Assembly: GCA_003254905.1 (NCBI GenBank)
Contig: QANU01104094.1
Span: 171,110-235,109 of the forward strand
Direction of reading: 5' to 3'
Origin: Nissolia schottii
Taxonomy: Eukaryota > Streptophyta > Magnoliopsida > Fabales > Fabaceae
Length of the DNA stretch: 64,000 bases
The notes under the pieces were generated by a model that saw only the letters and a program-made list of their open reading frames with translations, did not search any database and was not told where the DNA came from. Numbering within the stretch: position 1 is the stretch's first letter; each line of letters opens with the position of its first letter. A program made the translations under genes and the position numbers. Below are positions 1 to 11,655 of the stretch, piece after piece.

Positions 1-53
1 ATGGTGTGGGACTCAATATTGATCATAATTGAGTAGGTATTTCATCCACTCAG

Positions 54-3000
54 GGGTCCAGTTGTGGCCACTTTCCTCCAGATGTAGTTTTTATTGTACA
101 AGGAAGGCCGATTGAAGCTCACAGAGTTATATTAAGTGCAAGGTCACAATTTTTCAAGAAAAAGTTCGAGACTGATTGGAAAGATCGCAATGAAGTAAGA
201 TTGCCACGGGAAAAATTGTCGTATTCTGCACTTTACAGCCTGATACACTTCTTTTATTCAGACAGACTAGAGATTGCTGTGGATGACATGGAAGATCTTG
301 TCAGAATCTGTAAAGTATGCAAATGCGAATCACTACAGAAAATTGTTGAGAGAGAAGTTGTTCACCAAAAATATACAGAGTATAAAGCATTGACAGATGT
401 AGATGATTCTCAGAAACGGTACATTTTGCAAGGCCTATCCCTTCCTGAAGAAGACAGGCTTCCTGCAGCCTTGTGTCGAATCCTTCTGACTGCCCTTTCA
501 AATTCAACCAATGAAAATGGTCAAGATGATGGAGTTGATAAATTGGTTTCTGGGATGGGTGATATGCTGATTGGTGAATCTGTTGATGATCTTGCTGATG
601 TTTGTGTAAGGGTTGATAGAAAAGTTTTTCGCTGCCATCAAGTTATTCTAGCATCAAGATCTGAATATTTTAAAGCAAGATTGTCACGTATGAAGGACTT
701 CCATGGAGGGAAAGATGAGTTATTTCTTGACTTCCTCCTTCCTTGTCTTGAAGAACATGACTTGAGCATGGATGCCTTTGAGAAAATGATTGAATATATG
801 TAAGTCTCTTGGTTTGAACAGTAAAATTTGAACTTCTAAACTATTGGAGATGTGTGTTATTGTGCAGATTATGGTTTGGCTGATTTTTAGTTAAATGCTG
901 TACAATGAGGATATTCTTTTTTAAATTTCAGATGAATGTATTCATATTTTGGATAAATGCTTCTCCAATACTTTTTGTATCAAGTTGGAATGCATAGTAT
1001 GCTGAATTAACACAATCAACTGTGATATGGTGGCAGGCCATTTTAGGTGTTGTTTTCTGCTTTTGTTGCCCATTTTTATTGTCTGTATAATTTTCCTGTA
1101 ATAATGCTTTCACAGCAATGACAGCATGATGAAGTTTCTGGGATATTATAGTGTCAGTGCCTATAGTTTTTGCCGCAAATCTGATTATCATTAATCTTAT
1201 TCTGCCTGCTTTGTTGCTTCAGGTACACTGATGGATTGCAGGATATAAACCCAGATCAGGTATTTGTACATTCAGAAAAGATGTCTTGAACGTGGTTTGT
1301 AGGTCTGTTGTGTAACATTCACAGTCTGTTTTGAACAGGCTGAGGAAATGTTTGATGTTGCTTCAAGATACCTAATGTTTCCTCTAAAGCGAGCCGTGGC
1401 TGATGTCTTGTTGCCACACTTGAAAATGGCATCACCTGAAGAACTTTGCCATTGGTTAATACTTGCAGACATGTATGTTGCTTTTCTGTCATTCTTACTC
1501 AAGTTTACATTGATAGCTGCAATTCTTGTTTGTTTGCTATGTAAACCGGGGGAGGAAGGGGATCCCTCATTCACTTGTTATTTTGTTTTGTTGATAAAGA
1601 CTGAATCATCACTGTAGAGAAAATGGATGCCAGCTCCTAGTAAAAAATATTTCAAAATGATAGAGATAAACCTTGAGAAGAAACTCCCCAGCTTCCTCTT
1701 TGTAGCCAGAAGGCTCTAACTCCTCATGGAATGACTACCTGCATTCCTTCACGACACTTGAGATAGTTTGAGAAAATTGACTTGAGGGAAATTAGTTTCT
1801 GGGATATTATGGTGTCAGTATCCTAATTTTTTTCCCCTTCTATTTACATAACACATCAATCATAATCAACTATATTTAAAATGGAATCAACACTCGGTCA
1901 TGGGCCGGCCCTAATTTAGCTATTTGATTATTAGTAAAGGCGGTCCGTGGATATGGATTAGGAATTAGGGATTACGGGTAACTTCATTTAATTAATGAGG
2001 AAAAGAGGTGGCTATTTAAGGTTGGGAAGAATGCACTGTGGCGGGCCATTCGGTAGATCAAACGGGAATTAGGATAGTCGGTGGCCTCTTGAAATGCTAC
2101 CATTGGGTGAGTTGATGGCCTCTCGAAGAGCTACCAATCCTTGTTTTCAATTTTACGTTTACATCAATAAAATATTAATCTTTATTCAGTGTTTCTCTTG
2201 ATTATTATTTGGTTCCATTACAATTGGTATCAGAGCTACCGATCTTTGGAGCCTTGTGCCAAAAACCACACAAGCTGCAACACACGAATTGATGAGATGG
2301 AGAGGAGGCATTCTTGGAATCATCAGATGAGGGTGTCCGATGGGACGATCTTGCTTATGGTTGGTGGATCAAGTGATCCAATACTTCAATGAAGAACTAA
2401 CTCTAGAATCAAATAAGCTATCGGCAGTGGTAGCTCGTTTTAGATCTGGTATTGATTTAGGGAGTTGCACAACCCATACGAGACATGGAGAGGTTGTGAA
2501 GGATATGGTCAAACTTTTTCATCCAGAGTATTATTTTGATCAACTTGTGTTGGTCTCTGAGAAACAGGAGAAAAAGGAGAATGAAGAGGTGTTGAAGCCA
2601 GAGTCATTATTAGAGAAGGTACTCCATTTATTAAGATCAGATTCAATTGTGATAGGGGCTGATGAAGGTCACCCTAGCTGCAGCATGAGAAAAGAAGGAA
2701 GAACGAAAGACGAGGGAGTGATCGTGAAGACTGAATTAGTCTTGGGGGGTGCTTGAGATTGTGAATGTCACAAAGGAAGAGCATGGGCTCTTGGAATTGA
2801 TGGAACTAGTCAAGCCTCTGTTGTTGGAGATGCTGGATCCGATGACCACTACAACAATTGCGGCGGAGCCACCTAAACCACTAGAACTCATTTCTCTGGT
2901 GGAGACAGGGAAGTTGTGAGCCGTGATTGAGCATGAGTTTTTGGGCTCAACTTTGGAAGAAGGTAGGAGGGAGCTCGCTACCGCCATGGAGCTTTGGGTC

Positions 3001-6000
3001 CAGATAAGTCCAACCAAGATCTTGATGGAGCAGTGGTCAGAGTCGCTGAATTCCCTACCACAGCCTAAACAACCCGACAACCAAAATCTTTAGAATCGCT
3101 GGGCATGCTGGATTTTGGGTCTTCATTGATGGGCCAATTAGCAGACAATATGGTGGAGGAGAAGCAAGCACAGGGAGCCTTTGTCAAGCTCCACGAATAA
3201 GAAGTAAGAGGAAGAGAAGTAGGTCAAGCTAGTAAGGAAGTGTGTCACGAAAAGGGGCCAGATTTTTGACTGATGGGTCAGGCCCAAATATGTGTTAAGG
3301 AGCAGTGGGGTTTAGAAATAGAGAAGGAGGCTATAGAGCTAATGGGTCAAGCCCAACTAAGCCTAGTAAGTATATTTAGCAAAGAGGCCTTTGCCCAAAA
3401 CAATGAAAGGAAATATGCCACACTAGAAGTGGACAGTAGATTGTGGAAGGCCAAATTTGGGGGCTACAGGAATTGGGATGCTTGGGGACTTAACTCCATG
3501 GGTAACGGGTGGATATTACCATATTACATCCCTTATTTTCTAGATTTGGGACCTAGGAGGAAGTCATCAATAATGTTTGGTATTCACTCCATCACCTTGA
3601 GGAAAAGGTGATTTTTGAAGGGGTGGGTATTGTCATGTGCCCCCTAATTTAGCTACTAGGTTATTAGTGAGGGCAATCGATGGATAAGGATTACAAATTA
3701 GGGATTGATGGTGATTTTGTAATTCCATTTAATTAATGAGGGAAAGTGGTGGCTATTTAGGGTTGGGTAGAATGCAATGTGGGGGAATCATTCAAAAGAT
3801 TAGATTGGAATTAGGGGTTAGTGGCCTCTCGAAGTGCTACCATTGGGAGAATTAGTGGCATCTCGAAGAGCTACCAATCCTTTTTTTGGTTGGACATTTG
3901 GTTGGACATTGATACTTGAGTTGGTCCATTAAAATGGATGAAAAAACCGATGTGTCCAAGCTGTGTTCCCTATTTGTTCAAGCTGCACCCACCTTGTGTC
4001 TTAGGGGTAAACATGTCTAACGTGTGTCGAAATTGGAAAAATATTTTCTTAATTGGACACATAGAAATGTGTAAAGCATGTGTCTTACGTGCAATGTTGT
4101 TAAATAGCCACTATGGCGACGCTAGGATGCCATGGCATAGCGGATTCTGAGAGAAATGCCACAAAAATCGTATGGCAACATGATTGTGGTGTATTGGTCG
4201 ATTTTCTCCATGGCACCATGGTGGCCAGACCGCTCCTTGGCGATCATGACATGCCATGGCAAAAAAGCGGCCAGACCCTTCTAATCTCATCCTCGATCCT
4301 TCATATCTGAACTAGTACTCTTTACTGAAGTTCTTGTCTTTACCCTTAGTCACCTCATCCTTTCTTCCTTAATATCTTAAATAACTGTGACGCCAATGTC
4401 ACATGTCGGCCCAAATTTAGATATTGGGCTTAGGGTTAGGACTTAGTGATTAGGATTAGGGATTAAGGGTGATCTTGCAATTTTATAATCAATCTTCAGG
4501 TTAAGAGAGTGCTATTCAAGGTTGAACATATTGCATTAGGAATAAGGAACTAGGAATCCTAGACTGGAACTAGGAATCCTAGACTGGAATTAGGAGAGTT
4601 GGTAGCTTCTAGAAGTGCTACCATTGGGAGAGTCGGTGGCCTCTGGAAGTGCTTCCAATCCTTGTTCTTATTATCTCATATTTACATCAATAATATATTT
4701 AGTATTTTTCTTGATTATATTTGGTGCCTTTACAATTGGCATAGGAGCACTAATCTTGGGAGCTTGTGAATGGTCATTACACTGCTGCAATGGAGTCGAT
4801 TTTGGAGGAGAATTTGAAGACCATTGAGAAGAATTTGACGAGCATGAAGGAGATATTGCAGAAGTTAAAAATACTCGAGAAGAAGAAGAGAAAAAGACAG
4901 CACAGATGACATAGACAACTGGTGTGGGAAGACAATGAAGCTGGCTGGTGGAAGAAACGGAGATCTACCACAACACTGGATTCCTGAGTATCCTGCTCTC
5001 CCTGAAATTCAACAAGATGAGGAGATGGAAGTGGAAGACAGTAAAGAGGAAGTACAAGAAGAAAAAGAAGTCTATGAATCTGTGGTAGAAGAGGAAAGGG
5101 GAAAGGTGGCCTTCGGTCATTGTTCACAAAACTCCGATTCTGAGAGCAAGGTGGAAAATTCAATCAAGAAAATGCTTGAAGCAGAAGTAGAGGGTGAACC
5201 AGTGAAGGAGAAAGTAGGATACCGGAATGACGGAGACGAGCAAGGTGAGTCACCGGCGGAGGAGAGAGGAGCTCGTGGCAGAGCTCGGGATTCTGAGGAC
5301 ACAGACCAACTTTGAGTTGCCGAAACCTCTTGACACACCATAAGCGACGGAGTTGTTAGTCTTCGAAACTGCCTGCACCGCCGAACGCAGGAACATGCTT
5401 GGTAGCTGCCATTGGGACCGCCGTGGTGGAGAAGGTTGCTGCAGGATACTCCCTCAGCTGCTGTGTACAAAAAGATGAAGGGAGGGAAGCGGGTAGGGCA
5501 TCCTTGGAAGAGGGTCGGGTCATTGACTTGATGATGGATCTAGTCCAAGTATGTGTCGTACCACACTTGAGTGCTTTTGGGCTTAAGTCGGCAGATCTGA
5601 AGAAAACTCTTGCTTTCGGAAAATGGTCATTGGGACATAGCATAGAGACAATTCTAATGATGGCCCATAGGTGCAACGCTTTTTGAATTAAAAACTTCCG
5701 CGGAAAAGGGTCAAAGGAGTAGAAGCCAGAAGGATTGTGAAATATATGAAGAAAACTCAATATATTGGGGGCTGAAGCACCAGCAACAAACGACATTGAG
5801 TATGGCACCTGCCCCATTGCCATCTTTTCTCAGGCAATTTTGCGTTCTCCCCACATGCACCATGAAGTGGCACTTGCTTTTGCTGGCCATGGTGTCAAGT
5901 TTTCAACTGGTACAGTCCATGACTAATTGGTGTTTGATCCAGGGAGTTTAACTGCCTATTCACTTGGGGAACGTGAAGAAAATCTAGAAGGATGTGGGTC

Positions 6001-7660
6001 ATATCCATGGAACCCGGGAGGACATTACTATGCTACAAGCACACAAGAACTTTATGGTTTTCACCCCATCACTTGAGGACAAGGTGATTTTTGACGTGGG
6101 TATTGTCACGTGCCAGCCCTAATTTAGATATTGGGCTTAGGATTAGGAATTCGGGATTAAGGGTGGTTTTGTAATTTTATAATTAAAAATCAGGTAAAGA
6201 GAGGACTATTTAAGGTTGGACATATTGCATTAAGAATAAGGGACCGGGAACCCTAGACTGGAATTTGGAGAGTTGGTGGCCTCTTGAAGTGTTACCATTG
6301 GGAGAGTTGGTGGCCTCTTGAAGTGCTACCAATCGTTATTATTTTCCTTGATTATATTCGGTGTTGTTACAGCCTAACATTTTATGGTTGTTTCAATACT
6401 TTTTGACACTTGTGCTTTGTCAGTTGCATTTCAACTTATTTTAGGCTGCACTTAAGAAAGTAGATTCTGTTTAATAATCTTTACTGAATAAGTACTTATT
6501 TAAGCTGCTTTTCTCTAAATTGTTAGTGAAATAGCTGTTATAGTGGTAATTGGTCTTCAGACTTCAGTATTTCCTTTTATTTGGTTGCACTTGGAGGGAG
6601 TTAATAAAATTTGACAGAGAATAAAAAGTCCTTATCGAAGTGATATGTCATTCATGGAGAATCTATTTAAATCAGCAGTGTTTATTGTCATGTCACTACT
6701 CCGCTTTTGTGAAATGAACTATTAGGTAGTGGTGGTAAGATGTCATATTAAACTCTGCCGCAGTGTTTCTTGTCATGTCACTACCTCGCTGTTCTGAAAT
6801 GGAGAATGAGTATTTAGATTTGAATGAGATCATCTAAAATATTGAAACGTGTAATATCTATCACTTAGATGCTCTGTGATTTTGAAGAAATTGAAAAAGG
6901 AGAAATAAAGGGAATGCATGAAAGATCAATATTGTCCTTTTGAAAATATGATCGAACATGTCTTAGGTAGAATGTCACTATTAGAAAGAGATCTAGTTAA
7001 GTTTTTGGTGGATATTTAAATCTATAATCATTGCACTAACTGATCTTAAAATTGTTACAAGAGGAAATTATGTTTTCATTAAATGCTTTCTATTTAACTT
7101 CAAAGTAGTGTAGGCCTTGCCATGGCGACTTACATGTGTTCTGTATTTATCACATGATAATTGATATTTGATCCCAAGATTTGACATAATCTAATAATCA
7201 AGTAGCGTGCTGGATCATATTATTGTTTGCTTAAGCTATAATTCTATTGAAAATTTGTCCTTGGTCCAGGTATGGTGTTTTCAAGATTCGAGAATATTGT
7301 CTAGACACCATTGCTTGTAATTTTGAAACGTTTGCTGATACTAGAGAATTCCGGGCATTGCTATTAACTTTGCCTCCACCATCCGGAGACTCCTCTCTTC
7401 GTACCACTGTCCCAAGCATGCCTGGATCTAATATGAATACTGATCAAGGAAATCTTCTTGATGATTTACGTGATAAATGGCTTGAAATTGAAGCTGCTGA
7501 GCTTGACGAGAGAGATGAGAGTGCCTTGCAGTTTGACAAGCGCCTTGAGATGCTTATGCTTGTTGCAGAGCAAGAAAGATCAAGTTGCTTTGATGCTGAT
7601 GATGGTATTGATGGCCTCAAACCCTTGGCTTTAATTTCAGGGGAACAGAAAGAACTGTAG
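54..7660 (+). CDS. Tandem BTB/POZ-domain protein (ABTB1-like, At2g04740 type), 3' part of gene
   Basis: Four exons join in frame: 54-799, 1223-1259, 1339-1472 and 7270-7660 (TAG). All introns are GT-AG, and the split codons rebuild cleanly (AT|G at 799/1223 and again at 1472/7270). The visible part is 435 residues. The 5' end, expected from family knowledge to carry ankyrin repeats, lies before the window; the acceptor CAG is at 51-53. Two BTB domains are visible. The first starts with [20 protein letters not shown] and the second with [20 protein letters not shown], followed by a BACK-like helical region ([20 protein letters not shown]) and an acidic/coiled tail. Proteins of this architecture are thought to be substrate adaptors for cullin-3 ubiquitin ligases; that role is inferred here. 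Intron 3 is 5.8 kb and contains two LTR elements. The family assignment is strong, the exact orthologue less so. Confidence 0.9.
1896..3880 (+). mobile_element. Non-autonomous LTR retrotransposon A in intron 3 of the BTB gene
   Basis: The left LTR is about 1896-2222 and ends TTACA. It is followed at 2223-2236 by a tRNA-iMet-type primer-binding site (attggtatcagagc). The right LTR starts at 3631 (TGTCATGTGCC) after a purine-rich stretch (gaaggggtggg). It matches the left copy to about 3880 and lacks the last ~80 bp of the LTR. The interior (2223-3630) has a 138-codon lysine/glutamate-rich reading frame at 2340-2756 but no recognisable protease, reverse transcriptase or integrase. It looks like a decayed non-autonomous element. 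Confidence 0.8.
4090..4275. repeat. Dispersed-repeat-like sequence with ATGGC/GCCAT motifs
   Basis: This stretch between elements A and B is unusually rich in the motifs ccatggc, atggcg and gccatgg. It begins with the phrase gttgttaaatagcc and resembles a common class of short dispersed plant repeats. No coding signal is seen. The boundaries are approximate. Confidence 0.35.
4397..6371 (+). mobile_element. Non-autonomous LTR retrotransposon B in intron 3 of the BTB gene
   Basis: The left LTR is 4397-4734 (TGTCACATG...TTACA), followed by an attggcataggagc primer-binding site. The right LTR is 6104-6371 (TGTCACGTGCC...TTACA). Candidate 5-bp target duplications are gccaa (4392-4396) and gccta (6372-6376), one mismatch apart. 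The LTRs are clearly related to those of element A. The left LTR carries an extra tandem duplication of about 23 bp near 4550-4590. The interior has an acidic 126-codon frame (4935-5315) and no recognisable pol domain, so it is called non-autonomous. Confidence 0.82.
4935..5315 (+). CDS. Acidic 126-residue ORF inside LTR element B, unknown
   Basis: This open frame in the interior of element B encodes a glutamate-rich protein ([20 protein letters not shown] near residue 30). No gag zinc knuckle or pol motif is seen. A related short frame upstream (from about 4790, [20 protein letters not shown]) suggests a decayed gag-like coiled-coil protein broken by frameshifts. I do not recognise a function, and it may be untranslated debris. 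Confidence 0.3.
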   Translation: MKLAGGRNGDLPQHWIPEYPALPEIQQDEEMEVEDSKEEVQEEKEVYESVVEEERGKVAFGHCSQNSDSESKVENSIKKMLEAEVEGEPVKEKVGYRNDGDEQGESPAEERGARGRARDSEDTDQL

Positions 7661-8768
7661 ATTTCTCAACATTTTTTCGTTACTAGTAAATTAGAATAAG
7701 ATGTATAGGTTTTGTATGTCGAGGTGGTAATATCTGGAGACTCCTCTCTTCGTACCGCTATGTAGGTCGCTCGGAGTGCTTAAATTGGGTTTTTGTAACT
7801 TCAGTTGCTCGAGCATTCATTATTAATTCGTGCAGTTCTTTCATAAGTTATCTCGACATTTCTACGTTTACACTTGTGTGTGGACGTGTACTTTTTTTCT
7901 TCTGAAGGAAAATTGCATTTCTGCATGTTTAGGCAAATATTTGCTTTGTGGGATATAAATTTATATTCTTCATTATCAGGACGTGGGATTTAATCAGTTT
8001 TGGATAGAGCTGTCAAATGTACTAACTTGACTCATTAATTAAATAGACTAGGATAATATTATGGTCTACATGGAAGTCTGGCTTGTTTATTTCTTGGTTC
8101 AAGGACTTAAACAGGTGGATCCATTTTTTTTCTCTTCTTTTTCTGCATTTAAGTATTGTCAAAATTATTTAAATATTGCCCGTAATGTCCAATAACTTTG
8201 AATATTATGCAAGGCTAAGGTTGTTAAGATCGATATCCTACTTAGGATCAAAATGGATGAAATTATAATACTGGTAGTAATATCCTATAAGAATACATAA
8301 ATGGTTTTCATACAAATTAAATATATTGTAAACTTGGTATAAATGAACAAAATAATCACAATTGCCATACTTATTCATCAACGGAAAATATAGAATTCTT
8401 ATCTATATTGTCAAATCTATATAACCATACTAAATCCGTGAGTTACAGTCTACATTATAAAGTCCACATAGTCGAAGTAAGTTCACACGTCAAAACCTAT
8501 ACTATCAGCCATATAGGTACCATGTTAAATCCGTAAGTCTTAATCCACATTGTCCCCTTCTTTTTTCCCAATTCCCAAACAAGAAAAAATAAAATTACAT
8601 GTTGGACCTCAATAAAGAGATAATTAATAATAATAATAATTATAAATAATATTAAACAACACGTATATGTTAAAATTCTCAGATAAGGAAGCAGTACATT
8701 CATGAACAAGTCACAAAAAATCATCATCACGGGTTCAATAATTGGAGAGAGACAAACGAATAATTAGG
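7661..8768. other. 3' UTR and AT-rich intergenic region downstream of the BTB gene
   Basis: The 3' UTR probably runs a few hundred bases past the TAG. At 7736-7756 it carries an exact 21-bp copy of exon-4 coding sequence from 7385-7405. Beyond about 8000 the sequence is AT-rich and has no supported gene. The small frames here are low-complexity. Confidence 0.5.
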
Positions 8769-9029
8769 TAGCATTTGGTAAGTATATTAAGACAAAAATT
8801 ATGTAAATAGCTGAGATAGAAACATTTTTTAAAAATGAGACGAAAACATAAAATTTGTCTTATTTTTAATAAATTTTTGTATATCAAAAACAAAAAAAAA
8901 TACAAGAGATGTGTTTGGAATGCAAGACTCATCTCTACTGTATCTCTAAAATGGAGAGACACAAGAGACGCATTTTTGCTGTTCTCGCGTCTTCCATATT
9001 TTCTGTCTTAGAATGCTTACCAAATGCTA
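8769..9029. mobile_element. MITE-like element with ~26-bp terminal inverted repeats
   Basis: The left end begins TAGCATTTGGTAAG and the right end is its inverted complement (CTTACCAAATGCTA at 9016-9029). Similarity extends to about 26 bp with two or three mismatches, up to the TTAAGACA/TCTAAGACA part. The element is 261 bp, AT-rich and without coding capacity. No clear target duplication is seen. It fits a hAT- or Mutator-type MITE. Confidence 0.7.
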
Positions 9030-9128
9030 TGTGATAGACAACTCACAGGCTAGAGATTTGAAGGAATGAGGAAAGAATGGGACTGAGGGAAGTCATAGTC
9101 AAAGAAGCAAATAGGCTTTAAGAGCATA

Positions 9129-9797
9129 GCTATAAAACCCAGCTTGGGACTTGACCCGACCACCGTACTGGGTCACTTGTTTAATCAATGGGTTATTGGG
9201 TCAGTTGCTGACCCGGACATAAATAAAATGCATTTCTTATTAAAAAAAATTAAATAAATAAAATGCATTTATTTAAACATCTATCATAACATAAAATCAT
9301 TTAAAATACATAAGTAAGATTCAAATTTCAAATGACATATCATACATAAACAATACAAGTTCAATATCCTAAGTCACAAAAGAGAAGTTCAATTCCAAAC
9401 ATAAGTAAAGCAAGTTTTAAATCACAAATACATAACAACAATTTCACATGAGTATTCAATATCACAAAAAGGCAGCAAAATAGATGTATGCAACAAGAAA
9501 AAGGGTACATAAATGAGGAACTTAAACACATATTTTGCAACAGGAATATGAAAAAGAAAATCAGCTCAATCTGACAAACAGTAAATTCAAAAAAAAAAAT
9601 CTTTACTAAACAACGTTTTTGTATTTTTCCATAAAAAAAATAAAAATTAAAAAACACATGACCCAACCAGGTCACTAGGTCACCGGGTTTCACGAAAATC
9701 GGTCGGGTTAATATGGGTCAGTTTGGGTCTAGAACATGGCCGATCCACTAAAATAACCAGCTTAGTCCCATGTCCGGGTTTTCTAACAATGTTTAAG
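9129..9797. mobile_element. Putative DNA-transposon-derived element with imperfect inverted ends
   Basis: The left end (ctataaaacccagcttggga) and the inverse complement of the right end (gttagaaaacccggacatgg) share an AAAACCC...TGGGACT pattern. GGGTCA/TGACCC words cluster just inside both ends. The centre is AT-rich and non-coding. It is best explained as a degenerate MITE-like or foldback element. Confidence 0.5.
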
Positions 9798-9827
9798 AGG
9801 GAGTTGTTGGAGTTTCACCACCACCAT

Positions 9828-11077
9828 TGATAGGTGAAGTTTATACCCTATTGTATTATTCTATAGTTGAACATTGCATCCTAAATATGTGATTTTAATG
9901 CTTAATTAATATGTTTTGCACTTTATCCTCTTTTGTGAGAAATTGAGAAAAATGCAATTTAAGGCACTATTTTTTATCTTAGAAATCAATTTGTAGATTT
10001 TTGGTTCCTTTTTAATTTTCTATTTTAATTGCAGAAAATAAATTACCAAGATGATCAATGAAGATTTGAAGGAGATTAGATAAAATACAAATTTTGAAGA
10101 AGAGATTTGAAGAGAAAATTTGAATCATAAAATACAAATTTGAATTCAAATTCAAAAAGATTTTGTCAAAGATTTGCTTAGGATTTTTTAAACCTGGATT
10201 TTTCACATATTTTTCATCATGATAGAGGTTAAATATCGATTTGCCTTCAACTACAAAATTGTAGATCTATCTTAGTTTTAATTAAAGACTTGAATCACCT
10301 CAATCTGATATCTGTAGTCAAATTTATTTCCATTTTACCAACTGTTGTGTCAAAAGTGTAGAATTTTCACTCACTTTAGGTCTATCCTCTATAAATAGAC
10401 ATATTCTCACAACTACAACCGAATACTCTCTCAATGCTTAAAGATGATTTATAATTCTCCCTCCTTCTTCTCTAATTGATAACATAGCAAATGCATGTTA
10501 TTGGTTAGGGTTAATTATAAATTAATGAATCTTGACGATTGTAGAATTTATTGAATTAGGATTTTTTAGGATTAGTAATTTGAATTGATTAATTAAAATT
10601 ATTCAAACTTGTAAGGGAATTTCGGGAATTAATTAGATTTGATCAAGTTGTGCAATTGGGTATAAAATTAGTTTAGGTATTTGATATTGAGATCTTGGTT
10701 ATTAATTCTTGTACTAATTAATGCTTAGGAGAAAACGATCGTGATCTCTTAGGTGAATTGCATGTTAGTTGGAGATCTCCGGCTAATAATTAACAATCCC
10801 TTTTATGAACATTATTTTGTGGAACCAATGATAATCGATCATTGATCTAGGAAGAATTGTATGCGTGGTATTGCTTTTATTTTGTGTATTTTATTTTATT
10901 TGTGATAACCATTAAATCCCCAATTTTACTTTATCCAAATAGAATAAAATTGACTTGCTTGTACTTCCTTTAGAGACGACCTAAGTTAGGCCCCTTTACT
11001 ACCTTTTTGGGGTTTACATAGTTTTATAAATCATTATTTGATTGCGCATTAGAATTGCGGCATTTTGGTGCGTATCA
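9828..11077 (+). mobile_element. Solo-LTR-like repeat, copy 1
   Basis: About 1.25 kb runs from TGATAGGTG to GCGTATCA. It is related along its length to the sequence at 58887-60199, which lies in the opposite orientation. It has a TATA box (ctataaatagac near 10390) as expected of an LTR promoter, and no coding domains. A shared accaccat word lies next to the left end and 6 bp beyond the right end. A clean 5-bp target duplication is not evident for this copy. Confidence 0.7.
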
Positions 11078-11413
11078 AATTTGACCACCATCACAGGAGA
11101 AGAACCCGTCGCCACTGGTCGAGGGAGAGAAAGAGTCAGGGAGGTGGAGCACGAGCTGCATCAAGCCACAAACAGAGCAAATGGTAGAAACAATTAATAA
11201 ATTGGGCTCAACCATTGGTCTAGGTCATTTGCCATTTAGGCTACTAATAGATCTCAAAAATCTGTCCCTGCCTAGATCACATAAATTGTTATGACTTTGC
11301 TCATCGATCCCACATTGAGCAGCTGGAGCAATTCACATAATGGAATTGGGATCGCTTTCCCTTTGTAGAATCATAAGATCACATGACCTTACGATCTTCT
11401 TCGCTATCTTACC
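11078..11413. other. Unassigned intergenic sequence
   Basis: This short stretch between the solo LTR and the copia LTR has no open frame or recognisable repeat signature. Confidence 0.4.
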
Positions 11414-11655
11414 TGTTAAGAATAATTTATGATTGTAAATGATTTGATTTGATTATAATCTTTTAAATTGATTGTAATTTATTTTTGGTCGTTGTGTTTT
11501 GGCCGTTGAGTCTTCAGCCTATAAATAGGCTCAGCCTCCTATGTAAAGAAACATAACAACAACTCTTAGATAATACAATTGTTATTTCTCTGTTATCTAT
11601 CTTTATCCTATATATTTTGGTGTCCCATTTATCGGTTTTATCAAAATGTTTAACA
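11414..11655 (+). mobile_element. Copia-type LTR with adjoining primer-binding site
   Basis: This 242-bp LTR starts TGTTAAG and ends TTTAACA. It contains cctataaataggc as a promoter TATA and is followed immediately by tggtaccagagcc, a one-base variant of the usual initiator-tRNA(Met) primer-binding site. No downstream gag or pol survives, so this is the 5' end of a truncated element. It is related in layout to the LTR at 31760-31990. Confidence 0.75.

Noticed and set aside
2340-2756. 138-codon frame as a host gene
   Set aside because: It lies between the two LTRs of element A and has no host-gene similarity that I recognise.
5356-5823. 155-codon minus-strand frame
   Set aside because: It is inside element B on the strand opposite to the element, without any recognisable domain, and overlaps a plus-strand frame.
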